NCBI GenBank assembly: GCA_963844435.1 | Contig: CAWJOG010000001.1 | Coordinates: 310,001-374,000 of the forward strand | DNA from: JBDSLU01 sp963844435 | Lineage (GTDB): Bacteria > Acidobacteriota > Vicinamibacteria > Vicinamibacterales > Vicinamibacteraceae | Reading direction: 5' to 3' | DNA length: 64,000 nt | In this document: one piece after another, positions 20,240 to 29,052 of the stretch | How positions within the stretch are numbered: the stretch's first letter is position 1 | Layout of the letters: the number at the start of each line of letters is the position of its first letter | Program-made: the position numbers and the translations under genes | The notes under the pieces: model-generated | Seen by the model: the letters and a program-made list of their open reading frames with translations, nothing else | What the model was told of the DNA's origin: nothing | The model's database searches: none

Positions 20240-22571
20240 AGATCGCTACCGGCGCGCGGCGGCGGCAGGCGGCGTGGGCGTCTGGGACTGGAACCTGGCC
20301 ACCGGCGACATCTTCATCGATCCGCTGCTGAAGGAACTCCTCGGCTACCCGGATCACGAGATCCCGAACCGCGGCGAGGACTGGGGACGCCTGGTCCATC
20401 CCGACGACGCGGCCCGCGTGTCCGAGCGCGCCCAGGCCCACATCGATGGCGAGACGCCGGCCTACGAGGTCGAGCATCGCATGCTGCACCGCGACGGCAG
20501 CATCCGCTGGTTCCTCGCGCGGGGCTCGGTGGTGCGCGGCGCCGACGGCGCGGCCGTCAGCATGGCCGGGACCTACACCGACATCACCGAGCGCAAGCGC
20601 GGCGAGGAGGCGCTCCGCCAGGCCGAGGAGATGAACCGGCGGATCGTCGAGAGCACCGGCGACTGCGTCAAGATCCTCGGTCTCAACGGGACGTTGCTCT
20701 ACATCAACGCGGAGGGACTGCGGGCGCTCGAGCTGACCGATGCCACCGACCTGCTGAACCTCCCGCTCGCCGGCTTCTTCCACGGCGTCACGCGCCAGGC
20801 TGCGGAGGACGCGGTGGATCTCGCGAGCCGCGGCGGCCGCGGGCGCTTCCAGTACCTGATGCGCACGACGACCGGCGTGCCGAAGTGGTGGGACGCCGTG
20901 GTGACGCCGATCACCAACATGGACGGCACGGTCGTCCAGCTGCTCGTGGTGTCACGCGACGTCACCGAGCGCCGCCGCGAGGAAACGCTCCGCGCCGGGC
21001 AGCACCAAGTGCTGGAGCTGATCGCCACCGGTGCTCCACTGCCGGCCGTGCTGGACAGCATCGTGCGCCTCGTCGAGAGCGAGGCCGAAGGCATGGCCTG
21101 CACCGTCCTCCTGCTCGACGACGACGGGGCGACCGTTCAGCACGGCGCCGCGCCCAGCATGCCCGACGGCTATCTCCAGGCGCTGCAGGGCCTGTCCATC
21201 GGGCCCAGGGCCGGCTCCTGCGGCACGGCGATGTACCGGGGCGAGCCGGTCATCGTCGTCGACGTGGAGACCGACCCGCTCTGGGAGGACTACCGGGGGC
21301 TCGCGGCGCGGTTCGGGTTCCGTGCCTGCTGGTCCACGCCGATCTTCTCACCCGAACGCAAGGTGCTGGGATCGCTGGCGATGTACTACTCGCAGCCGCG
21401 CGCGCCGCGCGACGACGAGCGGCAACTGATCGACGTCGCCGCCGACATCGCCCGCATCGCCATCGAGCAGCGCCGCGCTTATCAGGCGCTGCAGCACAGT
21501 GAGGCGCGCAACCGGGCGATCCTGCGGGCGATTCCCGACTGGATGTTCCTGACGACGCTCGACGGCGTGTTCCTCGACTTCCACGCCCAGGACGCCTCGA
21601 AGTTGTACGCCCCGCCGGCGGCGTTCATCGGACGCGCCATGCGTGACGTGCTGCCCGCCCCCGTCGCCCACGCGCTGGCCGAGGCCTTCACCCGGGCCAT
21701 CGCCACCAACGAGCCGGAGAAGATCGAGTACACGCTCGACACCGGGGGCCGCGAGGGCTTCTACGAGGCCGTCGTCGTCACCTGCGACGGCGACAAGATC
21801 CTGAGCATGGTCCGCGACATCACGGATCGACGGCGGGCCGAGCTCGAAGCCGACTCGCACCGGCGGGAACTGGCGCACCTCGGCCGCGTCGCCACGCTGG
21901 TGGAACTGTCGGGCACCATGGCGCACGAGTTGAGCCAGCCCCTGACCGCCATCCTCAGCAACGCGCAGGCGGCGCGGCGTCTGCTCGACCGCGATCCGCC
22001 TGACGTGGACCTGATCCGGGCCGCGCTCGACGACGTCATCCGCAACGACAAGCGGGCCGGCTCGGTGATCGAACACCTGCGATCGCTGCTGCGCAAGGGC
22101 GATTCGACGCGGCAGCCGGTCGATCTCAACGAGGTGGTCCGCGAGACGCTGGATCTGGCCGTCGGCGAGTTGCAGTCCCGGCGCGTCGCGGTGACCCGGG
22201 CGCTGGTCGACGCGATTCCCTTGGTGCAGGCCGATCGCGTGCAGCTGCAGCAGGTCGTGCTGAACCTCGTGATGAACGCGTGCGACGCGATGGATGGCAC
22301 GCCCGCGGCGGGGCGCCGCCTCGTCGTGGCGACGGCGAACGGGGACGGCTTCGTCCGGCTCGCCGTCACTGATCGCGGGCCCGGCATTCCCGACGGGCAG
22401 CTCGAGCGGGTCTTCGAGCCCTTCGTGACGTTCCGCGATCAGGGCCTCGGCCTCGGGCTCGCCATCAGCCGCTCGATCGTCACCCATCACGGCGGATCGA
22501 TCCGGGCCGAAAACAACCCGGATGGCGGCGCGACTTTCCATTGCGCGCTGCCGGGGATCGCTCCCGTGTAG
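20229..22571 (+). CDS. Multi-PAS/GAF sensor histidine kinase
   Basis: A GTG start at 20229 (VPTEDRYRRAAAAGGVGVWD) overlaps the receiver gene and gives 780 residues. Order: PAS-3 type (about 10-115), PAS (130-250), GAF (265-410, with SIGPRAGSCGTAMYRGEPV), PAS (420-530), HisKA with H566 in GTMAHELSQPLTAILS, then HATPase with NLVMNACDAM, VTDRGPGIP, VFEPFVTF and GLGLGLAI. There are no membrane segments, so it is a soluble sensor. The AHELSQPL H-box and domain style are those of FixL/NodV-like kinases. No heme-PAS signature was confirmed, so the signal is unknown. The partner is almost certainly the overlapping receiver. Confidence 0.93.
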   Translation: MPTEDRYRRAAAAGGVGVWDWNLATGDIFIDPLLKELLGYPDHEIPNRGEDWGRLVHPDDAARVSERAQAHIDGETPAYEVEHRMLHRDGSIRWFLARGSVVRGADGAAVSMAGTYTDITERKRGEEALRQAEEMNRRIVESTGDCVKILGLNGTLLYINAEGLRALELTDATDLLNLPLAGFFHGVTRQAAEDAVDLASRGGRGRFQYLMRTTTGVPKWWDAVVTPITNMDGTVVQLLVVSRDVTERRREETLRAGQHQVLELIATGAPLPAVLDSIVRLVESEAEGMACTVLLLDDDGATVQHGAAPSMPDGYLQALQGLSIGPRAGSCGTAMYRGEPVIVVDVETDPLWEDYRGLAARFGFRACWSTPIFSPERKVLGSLAMYYSQPRAPRDDERQLIDVAADIARIAIEQRRAYQALQHSEARNRAILRAIPDWMFLTTLDGVFLDFHAQDASKLYAPPAAFIGRAMRDVLPAPVAHALAEAFTRAIATNEPEKIEYTLDTGGREGFYEAVVVTCDGDKILSMVRDITDRRRAELEADSHRRELAHLGRVATLVELSGTMAHELSQPLTAILSNAQAARRLLDRDPPDVDLIRAALDDVIRNDKRAGSVIEHLRSLLRKGDSTRQPVDLNEVVRETLDLAVGELQSRRVAVTRALVDAIPLVQADRVQLQQVVLNLVMNACDAMDGTPAAGRRLVVATANGDGFVRLAVTDRGPGIPDGQLERVFEPFVTFRDQGLGLGLAISRSIVTHHGGSIRAENNPDGGATFHCALPGIAPV

Positions 22572-22591
22572 GAGACCCGCAAGGCAGGCAG

Positions 22592-24286
22592 GTGACCCAG
22601 CTCACTCGAAGCTATACGCATGGCGCATCGGCGCAGGCGCTGCTCGGTGAGACGATCGGCGAAGCCTTCGACCGCATCGTCGCGCGTGCCGCCGATTGCG
22701 AGGCGCTGGTCGTCCGCCAGCAGCGGGTGCGCTGGACGTATCGAGAGCTGCACGCCCGCGTCGACGCGTTTGCCGCTGGCCTCGTCGCGCTCGGCATCGA
22801 ACGAGGCGACCGGCTCGGGATCTGGTCGCCGAACAATGCCGAGTGGGTGATTGCCCAACTGGCCACGGCGCGGGCGGGGATCATCCTCGTCAACATCAAC
22901 CCTGCCTACCGGGTCCACGAGCTCCAATTCGCGCTGTCGCGCGTCGGATGCAAGGCGCTCATCACGGCGACCGCGTTCAAGGGCGCCGACTACCTGGACA
23001 TGCTGCGCGAACTCGCCCCGGAGATCGATCAGGCGACGCCGGGCGAGCTCCAGGCCGCCGCGCTTCCGGAGCTGCGGACCATCATCCAGATCGGCGGCTC
23101 CTCGTCATCCGGCGTCCTGGCGTTCGAGGACGTCCCGGGCCTGGCGAATCACGCGAGCATCGAACGGCTGCGCGCGCGCGCCGGCCTGCTCCAATTCGAC
23201 GATCCCATCAACATCCAGTTCACGAGCGGCACGACTGGCGCACCCAAAGGCGCCACGCTCACCCATCACAACCTGCTCAACAACGGGTACTTCGTCGGTG
23301 AGGCGCTACGGCTGACCGAGCGCGACCGCGTCTGCATTCCCGTCCCGCTCTACCACTGCTTCGGCATGGTGCTCGGCAACCTCGCCTGCCTCACGCACGC
23401 CTCGACGATGGTGTATCCGAGCGAAGGCTTCGACGCGCGGGCTGTCCTCGACGCGGTGGCGGCCGAGCGCTGCACGGCGCTCTACGGCGTACCGACGATG
23501 TTCATCGCGGAGCTCAATCATCCGGAGTTCCCGGCCTTCGACCTGGGCTCCCTCCGGACCGGCATCATGGCCGGCTCCCCCTGCCCCGTCGAGGTGATGA
23601 AGCGGGTCATCTCGGAAATGCAGATGGGTGAGGTGACCATCTGTTACGGCATGACCGAAACGAGCCCGGTGAGCTTTCAGACAGCGGCCGACGATCCGGT
23701 CGACCGCCGGGTTTCGACCGTTGGCCGGATTCACCCGCACGTCGAGGTGAAGATCGTCGATGCGCAGGGGCACATCGTGGCGCCCGGCGTCCCCGGAGAG
23801 TTGTGCACGCGCGGATACTCGGTGATGCTCGGGTACTGGGACGATCCGGCGCGCACCGCCGAGGCCGTTGACGAGGCGGGCTGGATGCACACGGGCGACC
23901 TCGCCACGCTCGATGCCGAGGGTTACTGCAACATCGTCGGGCGGATCAAGGACATGGTGATTCGCGGCGGCGAGAACGTCTACCCACGCGAGATCGAGGA
24001 ATTCCTGTACGGCCACCCGAAGATCCAGGACGTCCAGGTGATTGGCGTGCCGGATCAGAAGTACGGCGAGGAGATCTGCGCGTGGATCGTGCCGAAGCCC
24101 GGTGTCACACTCACGGCCGACGACGTGCGTGCGTTCTGCGAAGCGCGGATCGCCCGCTATAAGGTGCCGCGTTACGTAAAGCTCGTCGACGCGTTCCCGC
24201 TCACGGTCACGGGCAAGGTCCAGAAGTACCTGATGCGAGAGCAGATGAAAGTGGAGCTGGGGCTCGTCGAAGAGCGCACGGCGTGA
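22592..24286 (+). CDS. AMP-binding acyl-CoA synthetase
   Basis: The GTG at 22592 (VTQLTRSYTHGASAQ), 20 bases after the kinase stop, is preferred to the in-frame ATG at 22541 inside the kinase gene. The 564-residue enzyme has the adenylate signature TSGTTGAPKGATLTHHN from residue 211, YGMTETSPVSFQ, GWMHTGDLA and the C-terminal KDMVIRGGENVYPREIEEF with the catalytic Lys in LTVTGKVQKY. It activates a carboxylic acid to acyl-AMP and acyl-CoA. It resembles medium/long-chain fatty acid ligases of the ACSF2/FadD type. It is cytoplasmic and intact; chain length is unknown. Confidence 0.92.
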   Translation: MTQLTRSYTHGASAQALLGETIGEAFDRIVARAADCEALVVRQQRVRWTYRELHARVDAFAAGLVALGIERGDRLGIWSPNNAEWVIAQLATARAGIILVNINPAYRVHELQFALSRVGCKALITATAFKGADYLDMLRELAPEIDQATPGELQAAALPELRTIIQIGGSSSSGVLAFEDVPGLANHASIERLRARAGLLQFDDPINIQFTSGTTGAPKGATLTHHNLLNNGYFVGEALRLTERDRVCIPVPLYHCFGMVLGNLACLTHASTMVYPSEGFDARAVLDAVAAERCTALYGVPTMFIAELNHPEFPAFDLGSLRTGIMAGSPCPVEVMKRVISEMQMGEVTICYGMTETSPVSFQTAADDPVDRRVSTVGRIHPHVEVKIVDAQGHIVAPGVPGELCTRGYSVMLGYWDDPARTAEAVDEAGWMHTGDLATLDAEGYCNIVGRIKDMVIRGGENVYPREIEEFLYGHPKIQDVQVIGVPDQKYGEEICAWIVPKPGVTLTADDVRAFCEARIARYKVPRYVKLVDAFPLTVTGKVQKYLMREQMKVELGLVEERTA

Positions 24287-24319
24287 GCTGGCCCGAGTGA
24301 TGCGATTGAGCTCGGGCGC

Positions 24320-24343
24320 GCCGACGCCGTCCGTGGCCGACGC
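24320..24343. repeat. 24-nt direct repeat, copy 2
   Basis: Identical to 8693-8716. It lies 33 bases after the acyl-CoA synthetase stop and before a truncated gene. Confidence 0.45.
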
Positions 24344-24446
24344 CCACGGGTGCCGGGATTCTACGGCCAGCCCGGCCTCGATGCCAGGCGGCTCCGAGGT
24401 GCGAAAGATCCGACGTCCCCTGCGGGATCTCCCCCGCTTGGAACGA

Positions 24447-24640
24447 TCATCGCGCGGCTCTCGAACGGACCGCCTCGGTGCCGACGTCGGTCCGCCGGTA
24501 GCGCCCGTCGGTGGTCAGGGTCAGATAGCCGGACTCGACGTAGGAGTCGAGCACCCGACGGGCAATATCCTCGTCGATCGACCACAAACGCATGGTTTGT
24601 GCCTCGGTCAGACTGAGTGTGGGGAGTCCGTCGCACCTGG
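24447..24640 (-). pseudogene. C-terminal remnant of a small winged-helix-like protein
   Basis: The minus strand reads ESFARCDGLPTLSLTEAQTM, then RLWSIDEDIARRVLDSYVES and GYLTLTTDGRYRRTD, with a stop at 24447. This matches a common family of about 80-residue proteins in which a helix-turn-helix-like segment (LT.AQ..RLW.ld....vLd.Lv..G.L) sits near the C-terminus. No start precedes it, since the HxlR stop at 24649 abuts. It is most likely truncated. 24287-24446 holds no other gene. Confidence 0.5.
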
Positions 24641-24648
24641 CGAAAGAT

Positions 24649-24966
24649 TCAGTCGAGGTGTTTGCGGCCCCAGTCGCGCATGGCTTTCACGATGGGGCCA
24701 AGGCTCTTGCCCTTTGCGGTGAGCACGTATTCGAGCCGCGGCGGGCGTTCGTTGTAGAGCACGCGCGACACGAGGCCGCTGTCTTCCATCGCCTTCAGCC
24801 GCGCCGACAGCGTGTTGGGTGCCACGCCGGGCAGCGAGGCCTGGAAGTCCTGAAAACGCCGCGGGCCGTGCAGCAGCAGGTCGCGCAGCAGCAGGATGGT
24901 CCAGCGCTCGCCGATGAGGTCGAGCGTGCGGGCCACGGGGCAGTCGCCGATGCCGTAGGTTTTCAT
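24649..24966 (-). CDS. HxlR-family winged-helix transcriptional regulator
   Basis: This 105-residue protein has the classic HxlR layout: CPVARTLDLIGERWTILLLR, FQDFQASLPGVAPNTLSARL (recognition helix) and YVLTAKGKSLGPIV. The usual N-terminal Cys is present (DCPVA), which in some members senses electrophiles or redox state. It is divergent from the MBL-fold gene across a 96-base region with a perfect inverted repeat, so it probably represses that gene and itself. It is intact. Confidence 0.92.
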   Translation of the reverse strand: MKTYGIGDCPVARTLDLIGERWTILLLRDLLLHGPRRFQDFQASLPGVAPNTLSARLKAMEDSGLVSRVLYNERPPRLEYVLTAKGKSLGPIVKAMRDWGRKHLD

Positions 24967-24985
24967 GACGATTCAGCGTAGCGGC

Positions 24986-25029
24986 TTGACTTGCTTTTGA
25001 CAAGTGACTATATATTAGATAGTCACTTG
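24986..25029 (+). promoter_or_regulatory. Promoter with perfect inverted-repeat operator between hxlR-type and MBL genes
   Basis: A -35 box TTGACT (24986-24991), a 17-base spacer and a -10 box TATATA (25009-25014) face the MBL gene. The inverted repeat CAAGTGACTAT (25001-25011), 7-base spacer, ATAGTCACTTG (25019-25029) covers the -10 box. A bound dimer would block RNA polymerase. HxlR proteins are known to bind such palindromes in divergent promoters. The AT-rich stretch stands out from its surroundings. Confidence 0.8.
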
Positions 25030-25062
25030 TTTTGAGAAAGCCACGGAGATGGGAGTGCCGCC

Positions 25063-27024
25063 ATGAACATGATTCGTCAACCGCTGGTATGGATCACCTG
25101 CGCCGTCGGCGCGTTGCTCGCTGCGGCCTTTCTGGCGACCGCCGCGGCCCACGAGCGTGCCGCGGATGCCGCCGGGCAGCGCCCCGAACTGGCCTATCTG
25201 AAACTGGTGAACCAATGGCGGCCGCCCGAAGACCCACAGCTCGTGCTGCTGCTGATGGGCCAGTTCGCCAACGCCGGCCAGCATGCCGAGGGCGCGGCCT
25301 ATCTCGACGAGCTGCGCCGGCGCTTCGACGCACGGCTCACTGACCAGCAGCGCGCGATCTACGTGAGCGCCATCGCCTCGTTGCGCGCCGGACACGCGAA
25401 CGAGGTGCCGCTGCTCAAGCGCTATGGCTGGGTGCGCGACACCGTACGTCAGCTCGACGAGGCCAAGCGCCTGACCCACGACCAGGGTTTCATCGCACGC
25501 TGGATGTCCGGCGTGGTGCGCGCGCAGCTGCCCGGGTTCTTCGGCGAGCGCGATACGGCGCTGGCCGACCTGACGTGGTGCCTGGCTCATGTCGACCAGG
25601 CCCCCCATGCCGGCTGGTTGCGCGAAGTCCATTTCCATCTGGCCGCCGTGCACGCCCGGCTCGGCCACGCGGCCGAGGCGCAGCGCCATCAGTTGGCGAG
25701 CGGCTCCCCCGCCGGCGCCAAACCCGTCCACTTCACCACACCGTTCTCCGTGGACGCGGCGTCGGGCCTGCGGTTTTCAGCGCACACGGTGCGCGAGGCG
25801 GTGCCGGGCTCGGTCTACGTGCTGTCTGGCTTCGATTTCACCGAGCACTACTTCATCGTGTCGGCCGACCGGCGTGAGCTGATCGCCATCGACGCCGGCA
25901 CATCCGCCGTCGCGGCGCGCGAGGCGTTTGCCGCGCTGCGCGCACGAGCGCCGCAGCTGCCGCCCCTGACCACGGTGTTCGTGACGCACGCGCATTGGGA
26001 CCATGTGGGAGGCCACCGCTACCTGCGCAGCCTGAACCCGGCCGTGCGGTTTGTCGGCCGCGCCAACTATGCCGACGAACTGGCGCTCGGCGCCAGCGCC
26101 CACGAGCCCACGCTGAAACGTTTCTTCGGCCGCGACTTCCGGCTGGCGGACGTGCTCACCTACCAGCCCGACGTCGCGATCGACCGCCCGATCGAGATGG
26201 TGATCGGCGGCACGCGTTTTTCGCTGCTGCCCACGCTCGGCGGCGAAACCCGCGATGCGTTGCTGGTACACATGCCAGATCAGGGTGTGCTGTTCACCGG
26301 CGACATCTTCATGCCCTACTTCGGCGCGCCGTTCGCTGAAGAAGGCAGCGTCGATGGGCTGCTCACCAGCATCGACCAGGTGAACGGGCTGGCGCCGCGC
26401 CTGCTGCTGCACGGCCACGAGCCGCTCACGCGCATCTTCGACTCGACCCGCATGCTGGCCGAGCTGCGTGCGCCACTCGCGTGGCTGCGCGAGCAGGTGC
26501 TGCGCGGCATCGCAGGCGGCGAGCCACGCGCGGCGATGCAGCAGGCCAACCTGGTGGCGCCGACGCTCGAGCGCCGTGCGTCGTCGGTGCAGCTGGCCTA
26601 CCTGGTGCTGCGCGAGAACCTCATCAACCGCGTGTTCGACCAAAACAGCGGCTACTGGCAAGGCGGCCTGCAGGGGCTCGACACCTTGAGCGATGCCGAC
26701 CACGGTGCGGCGCTGCTCGACTACCTCGACGTCGACGAGTCGCGCCTGGTGGCCGCAGCTCAGCGCATGGCCGCCGACGGCCGCCACGAGCTGGCCGCCG
26801 CCACGCTGCGAGCCGCGCTGGCATATCGGCCCACCAGCGGACGGCTGCGCGAGGCCAACCGCGACGCATATACGCGCCTGATGGAGCAGAACCAGGAGTT
26901 CAACCCGTTCAAGCTGATCCTGTACAGCGCGCAGGCAGGGCGGCCGGTGGCCCAGCAGGGCGGCGCAAACGACACGGTCGAAGGGCAAGGCTCAGCCTTG
27001 ACGATGCACGAGCGGGAGCCCTGA
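25063..27024 (+). CDS. Periplasmic MBL-fold hydrolase, alkyl-sulfatase-like
   Basis: The 653-residue protein has an N-terminal signal or anchor (WITCAVGALLAAAFLATAAA), a helical region to about 230, then a metallo-beta-lactamase core with H309-H311-D313-H314 in THAHWDHVGG, E395 in GGETRD where most MBL enzymes have His, D414 in LFTGDIF, and H450/H452 in LLLHGHEP. A Glu metal ligand and a helical C-terminal domain are features of SdsA1-type alkyl sulfatases, so hydrolysis of a sulfate ester or similar is plausible. It is controlled by the divergent HxlR operator. Its phrasing looks proteobacterial, suggesting acquisition by transfer (inference). Confidence 0.82.
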   Translation: MNMIRQPLVWITCAVGALLAAAFLATAAAHERAADAAGQRPELAYLKLVNQWRPPEDPQLVLLLMGQFANAGQHAEGAAYLDELRRRFDARLTDQQRAIYVSAIASLRAGHANEVPLLKRYGWVRDTVRQLDEAKRLTHDQGFIARWMSGVVRAQLPGFFGERDTALADLTWCLAHVDQAPHAGWLREVHFHLAAVHARLGHAAEAQRHQLASGSPAGAKPVHFTTPFSVDAASGLRFSAHTVREAVPGSVYVLSGFDFTEHYFIVSADRRELIAIDAGTSAVAAREAFAALRARAPQLPPLTTVFVTHAHWDHVGGHRYLRSLNPAVRFVGRANYADELALGASAHEPTLKRFFGRDFRLADVLTYQPDVAIDRPIEMVIGGTRFSLLPTLGGETRDALLVHMPDQGVLFTGDIFMPYFGAPFAEEGSVDGLLTSIDQVNGLAPRLLLHGHEPLTRIFDSTRMLAELRAPLAWLREQVLRGIAGGEPRAAMQQANLVAPTLERRASSVQLAYLVLRENLINRVFDQNSGYWQGGLQGLDTLSDADHGAALLDYLDVDESRLVAAAQRMAADGRHELAAATLRAALAYRPTSGRLREANRDAYTRLMEQNQEFNPFKLILYSAQAGRPVAQQGGANDTVEGQGSALTMHEREP

Positions 27025-27233
27025 CCGCGCCGTCTTTCGTGGCAATCGCTACGGAGAGCGACACCATCAACCCCAGGCCGGAGCCGATCGCGACCAGTCG
27101 ACCGGCCTGGGTAATCACGAGGCGCATGATGGCATACGAGGAGGCGCCGAGCGCCATGCGGATACCGATCTCCTTCGTGCGCTGGCTCAAGCCGCAGGTC
27201 ACGACGCCGGACAAACCTGAGACGCTGAGGGTC
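27022..27233 (-). pseudogene. FtsX-like ABC permease C-terminal fragment
   Basis: The minus strand reads LSGVVTCGLSQRTKEIGIRM and then ALGASSYAIMRLVITQAGRL. This is the conserved segment (RtkEIGIRmALGA...) before the last helices of MacB/FtsX-type permeases such as the ADOP family. Only about 65 residues remain. They are squeezed between the MBL gene end and the SulP gene end. It is a relic of a permease otherwise lost. Confidence 0.75.
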
Positions 27234-27235
27234 GG

Positions 27236-28915
27236 TCACTCCAGAGGCCGAGATGTCGCCGTCCGCGCCTGGTAACGCTCGATCGCCGCGCGCGCGTTGA
27301 ACAGCATGCGCTCGCGGCCAAGCCGCTCGGCGAACTCGGTGTTCCGGACCGTCTCCAGCACGCCGGGATTCAACCCGGCCAGCCACACCTCGACGCCGCC
27401 CGCGGTCATGCGCCGCTCGCCTTCGATCAGCATCCGCAGGGCCGAGTACTCGATGTCGGATACGCGGCTCATGTCCAGCAACACGACGCGCGGCTGGTAC
27501 TTCGCGACCAGGGCCAGGATCTGGTGCCCCACTTCCTGCGCATTGACGAAGAACAGGCGCCCTTCCGGGCGCAGGATCAGCAAGCCTTCGAAGGTCTCGT
27601 CGTCGGCGTGTTCGGGCGACAGCGGTCGCAGCACGTCCTCGCCGCGCTTGCGGCCGATGACGTACACGGTCGGGCGCGCGGATTGGCTGGCCAGGCCGAT
27701 CATCGACACGATGATCGCCACCACGATGCCCTTGAGGGTGCCCAGCAGCAGCACGCCGATGCAGGCGACCACGGCCCAGCGGAATTCCATCGTGCGCACG
27801 CCGCGGATGGCAAGGAACTCCGACGGCTTGATCAACCCCACCGAGTAGACGATGACCACCGCGGCCAGCGTCGCATTGGGCATCAGGCCAAGGATCGGCG
27901 CCAGGAACAGCATGGTGGCGAGCGCAGCGCCCGCGGTCACCAGCGAGGCCAGCTGCGACTGCCCCCCGGCGGCGCGAACGACCGCCGTCTGCGACGTTCC
28001 GCCGCCGGCCGGCATGATGCCGAACAGGCCGCCGCCCAGATTCGCCGCGCCGGTGGCGAGCAATTCCCGGTTCGGGTTGACCGGAGGATCGTCGGAGCGC
28101 GCGAAGGCGCGCCCGGCAGCGATCGACTCGGTGAAGCTCATCAAGGCGATGCCGAGTGCGCCCGGCAGCATCAGTTGGACCAGCGCGGGATCGGGCACGG
28201 TCAGCGACGGGAAACCCCGGGGGATCAGGCCGACGATCGAGACGCCCATCTTCTCCAGCCCGAGGAACCAGGCCGCCGCGATGCCGCCCCCCACCGCGAC
28301 CAGCGGGGCCGGCGAGTGCGGCCACAGCCGTTCCATCGCGATCAGCACCGCGAAGGTCGCGAGGGCGACCATCAGCGTGATCGTCGAGGTTTCGGGAAGG
28401 TGGTTGGCGACGCTGACGGCATCGAAGAAGAAACCATGCTTGGTGATGTGGATGCCCAGCAGCTTGGGCAGCTGGTCGAGCACGATCACCAGGCCGATGC
28501 CGGCCTTGAATCCGGTGAGGACCGGCGTCGATATGAAGTTGGCGACGAAACCGAGTCTCAACAGCCGCGCCGCGACCAGCGCGGCGCCGACCAGCATGGT
28601 CAGCGTCGCCGTAGCCGTCACCAGGCGCGCGGGATCGCCGTCCGGCACCGCCAGTCCCAGCTGCGTGCCGGCGAGGATCGCGATGGTCGTGGTCGAGCTG
28701 ACGCTGAGCACGCGCGAGGTACCGAGCAGCGCGTAGATCGCCATCGGGATGAACGCGGTATACAAGCCGACCACAACCGGCAGGCCAGCCACCGACGCGT
28801 AGGCCATCGCCTTGGGAAGGACGACCGCGGCGGCAGTCAGCCCGGCCACCACGTCGAAGCGGAAGGTCGATGGCTTCGGCGCGCTCGCTTGGGCGGGATG
28901 CGGAGAAGGCGACAT
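27236..28915 (-). CDS. SulP-family anion transporter with STAS domain
   Basis: The start is placed at the ATG at 28915 because AGGAG lies about nine bases upstream; an upstream ATG at 28942 is possible. The 559-residue protein has 10-14 membrane helices with SulP signatures (PKAMAYASVAGLPVVVGLYT, GFKAGIGLVIVLDQLPKLLG, GGGTSQTAVVRAAGG) and a C-terminal STAS domain (about 440-545; VVLLDMSRVSDIEYSALRML). Members move sulfate, bicarbonate or dicarboxylates across the inner membrane. It is intact. It sits within the patchwork region, and the substrate is not determined. Confidence 0.92.
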   Translation of the reverse strand: MSPSPHPAQASAPKPSTFRFDVVAGLTAAAVVLPKAMAYASVAGLPVVVGLYTAFIPMAIYALLGTSRVLSVSSTTTIAILAGTQLGLAVPDGDPARLVTATATLTMLVGAALVAARLLRLGFVANFISTPVLTGFKAGIGLVIVLDQLPKLLGIHITKHGFFFDAVSVANHLPETSTITLMVALATFAVLIAMERLWPHSPAPLVAVGGGIAAAWFLGLEKMGVSIVGLIPRGFPSLTVPDPALVQLMLPGALGIALMSFTESIAAGRAFARSDDPPVNPNRELLATGAANLGGGLFGIMPAGGGTSQTAVVRAAGGQSQLASLVTAGAALATMLFLAPILGLMPNATLAAVVIVYSVGLIKPSEFLAIRGVRTMEFRWAVVACIGVLLLGTLKGIVVAIIVSMIGLASQSARPTVYVIGRKRGEDVLRPLSPEHADDETFEGLLILRPEGRLFFVNAQEVGHQILALVAKYQPRVVLLDMSRVSDIEYSALRMLIEGERRMTAGGVEVWLAGLNPGVLETVRNTEFAERLGRERMLFNARAAIERYQARTATSRPLE

Positions 28916-28980
28916 TGTCTGTGCTCCTGGTGGCCTGGTCACGCGGATAGTATCGCCTTCGCGGCGAGCGACGGACGGCC

Positions 28981-29052
28981 TCAGGCCTCGAGGCCGTGCC
29001 GCTTCATCCGGATGTAGAGCTGGTGGCGTGTCAGCCCCAGGAGCCGCTGCGC
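28981..29052 (-). pseudogene. Fis-type helix-turn-helix end of an NtrC-family regulator
   Basis: Read on the minus strand, AQRLLGLTRHQLYIRMKRHG followed by LEA and a stop is the C-terminal Fis-like DNA-binding helix-turn-helix of sigma-54-dependent activators. The AAA+ and receiver parts are absent. The fragment meets a peroxiredoxin fragment of opposite strand at 29038-29052. Confidence 0.7.

Noticed and set aside
27524..29017. A 497-residue plus-strand frame opposite the SulP transporter
   Set aside because: Its composition (Gln/Arg/His/Asp) is typical of antisense reading of a membrane protein gene.
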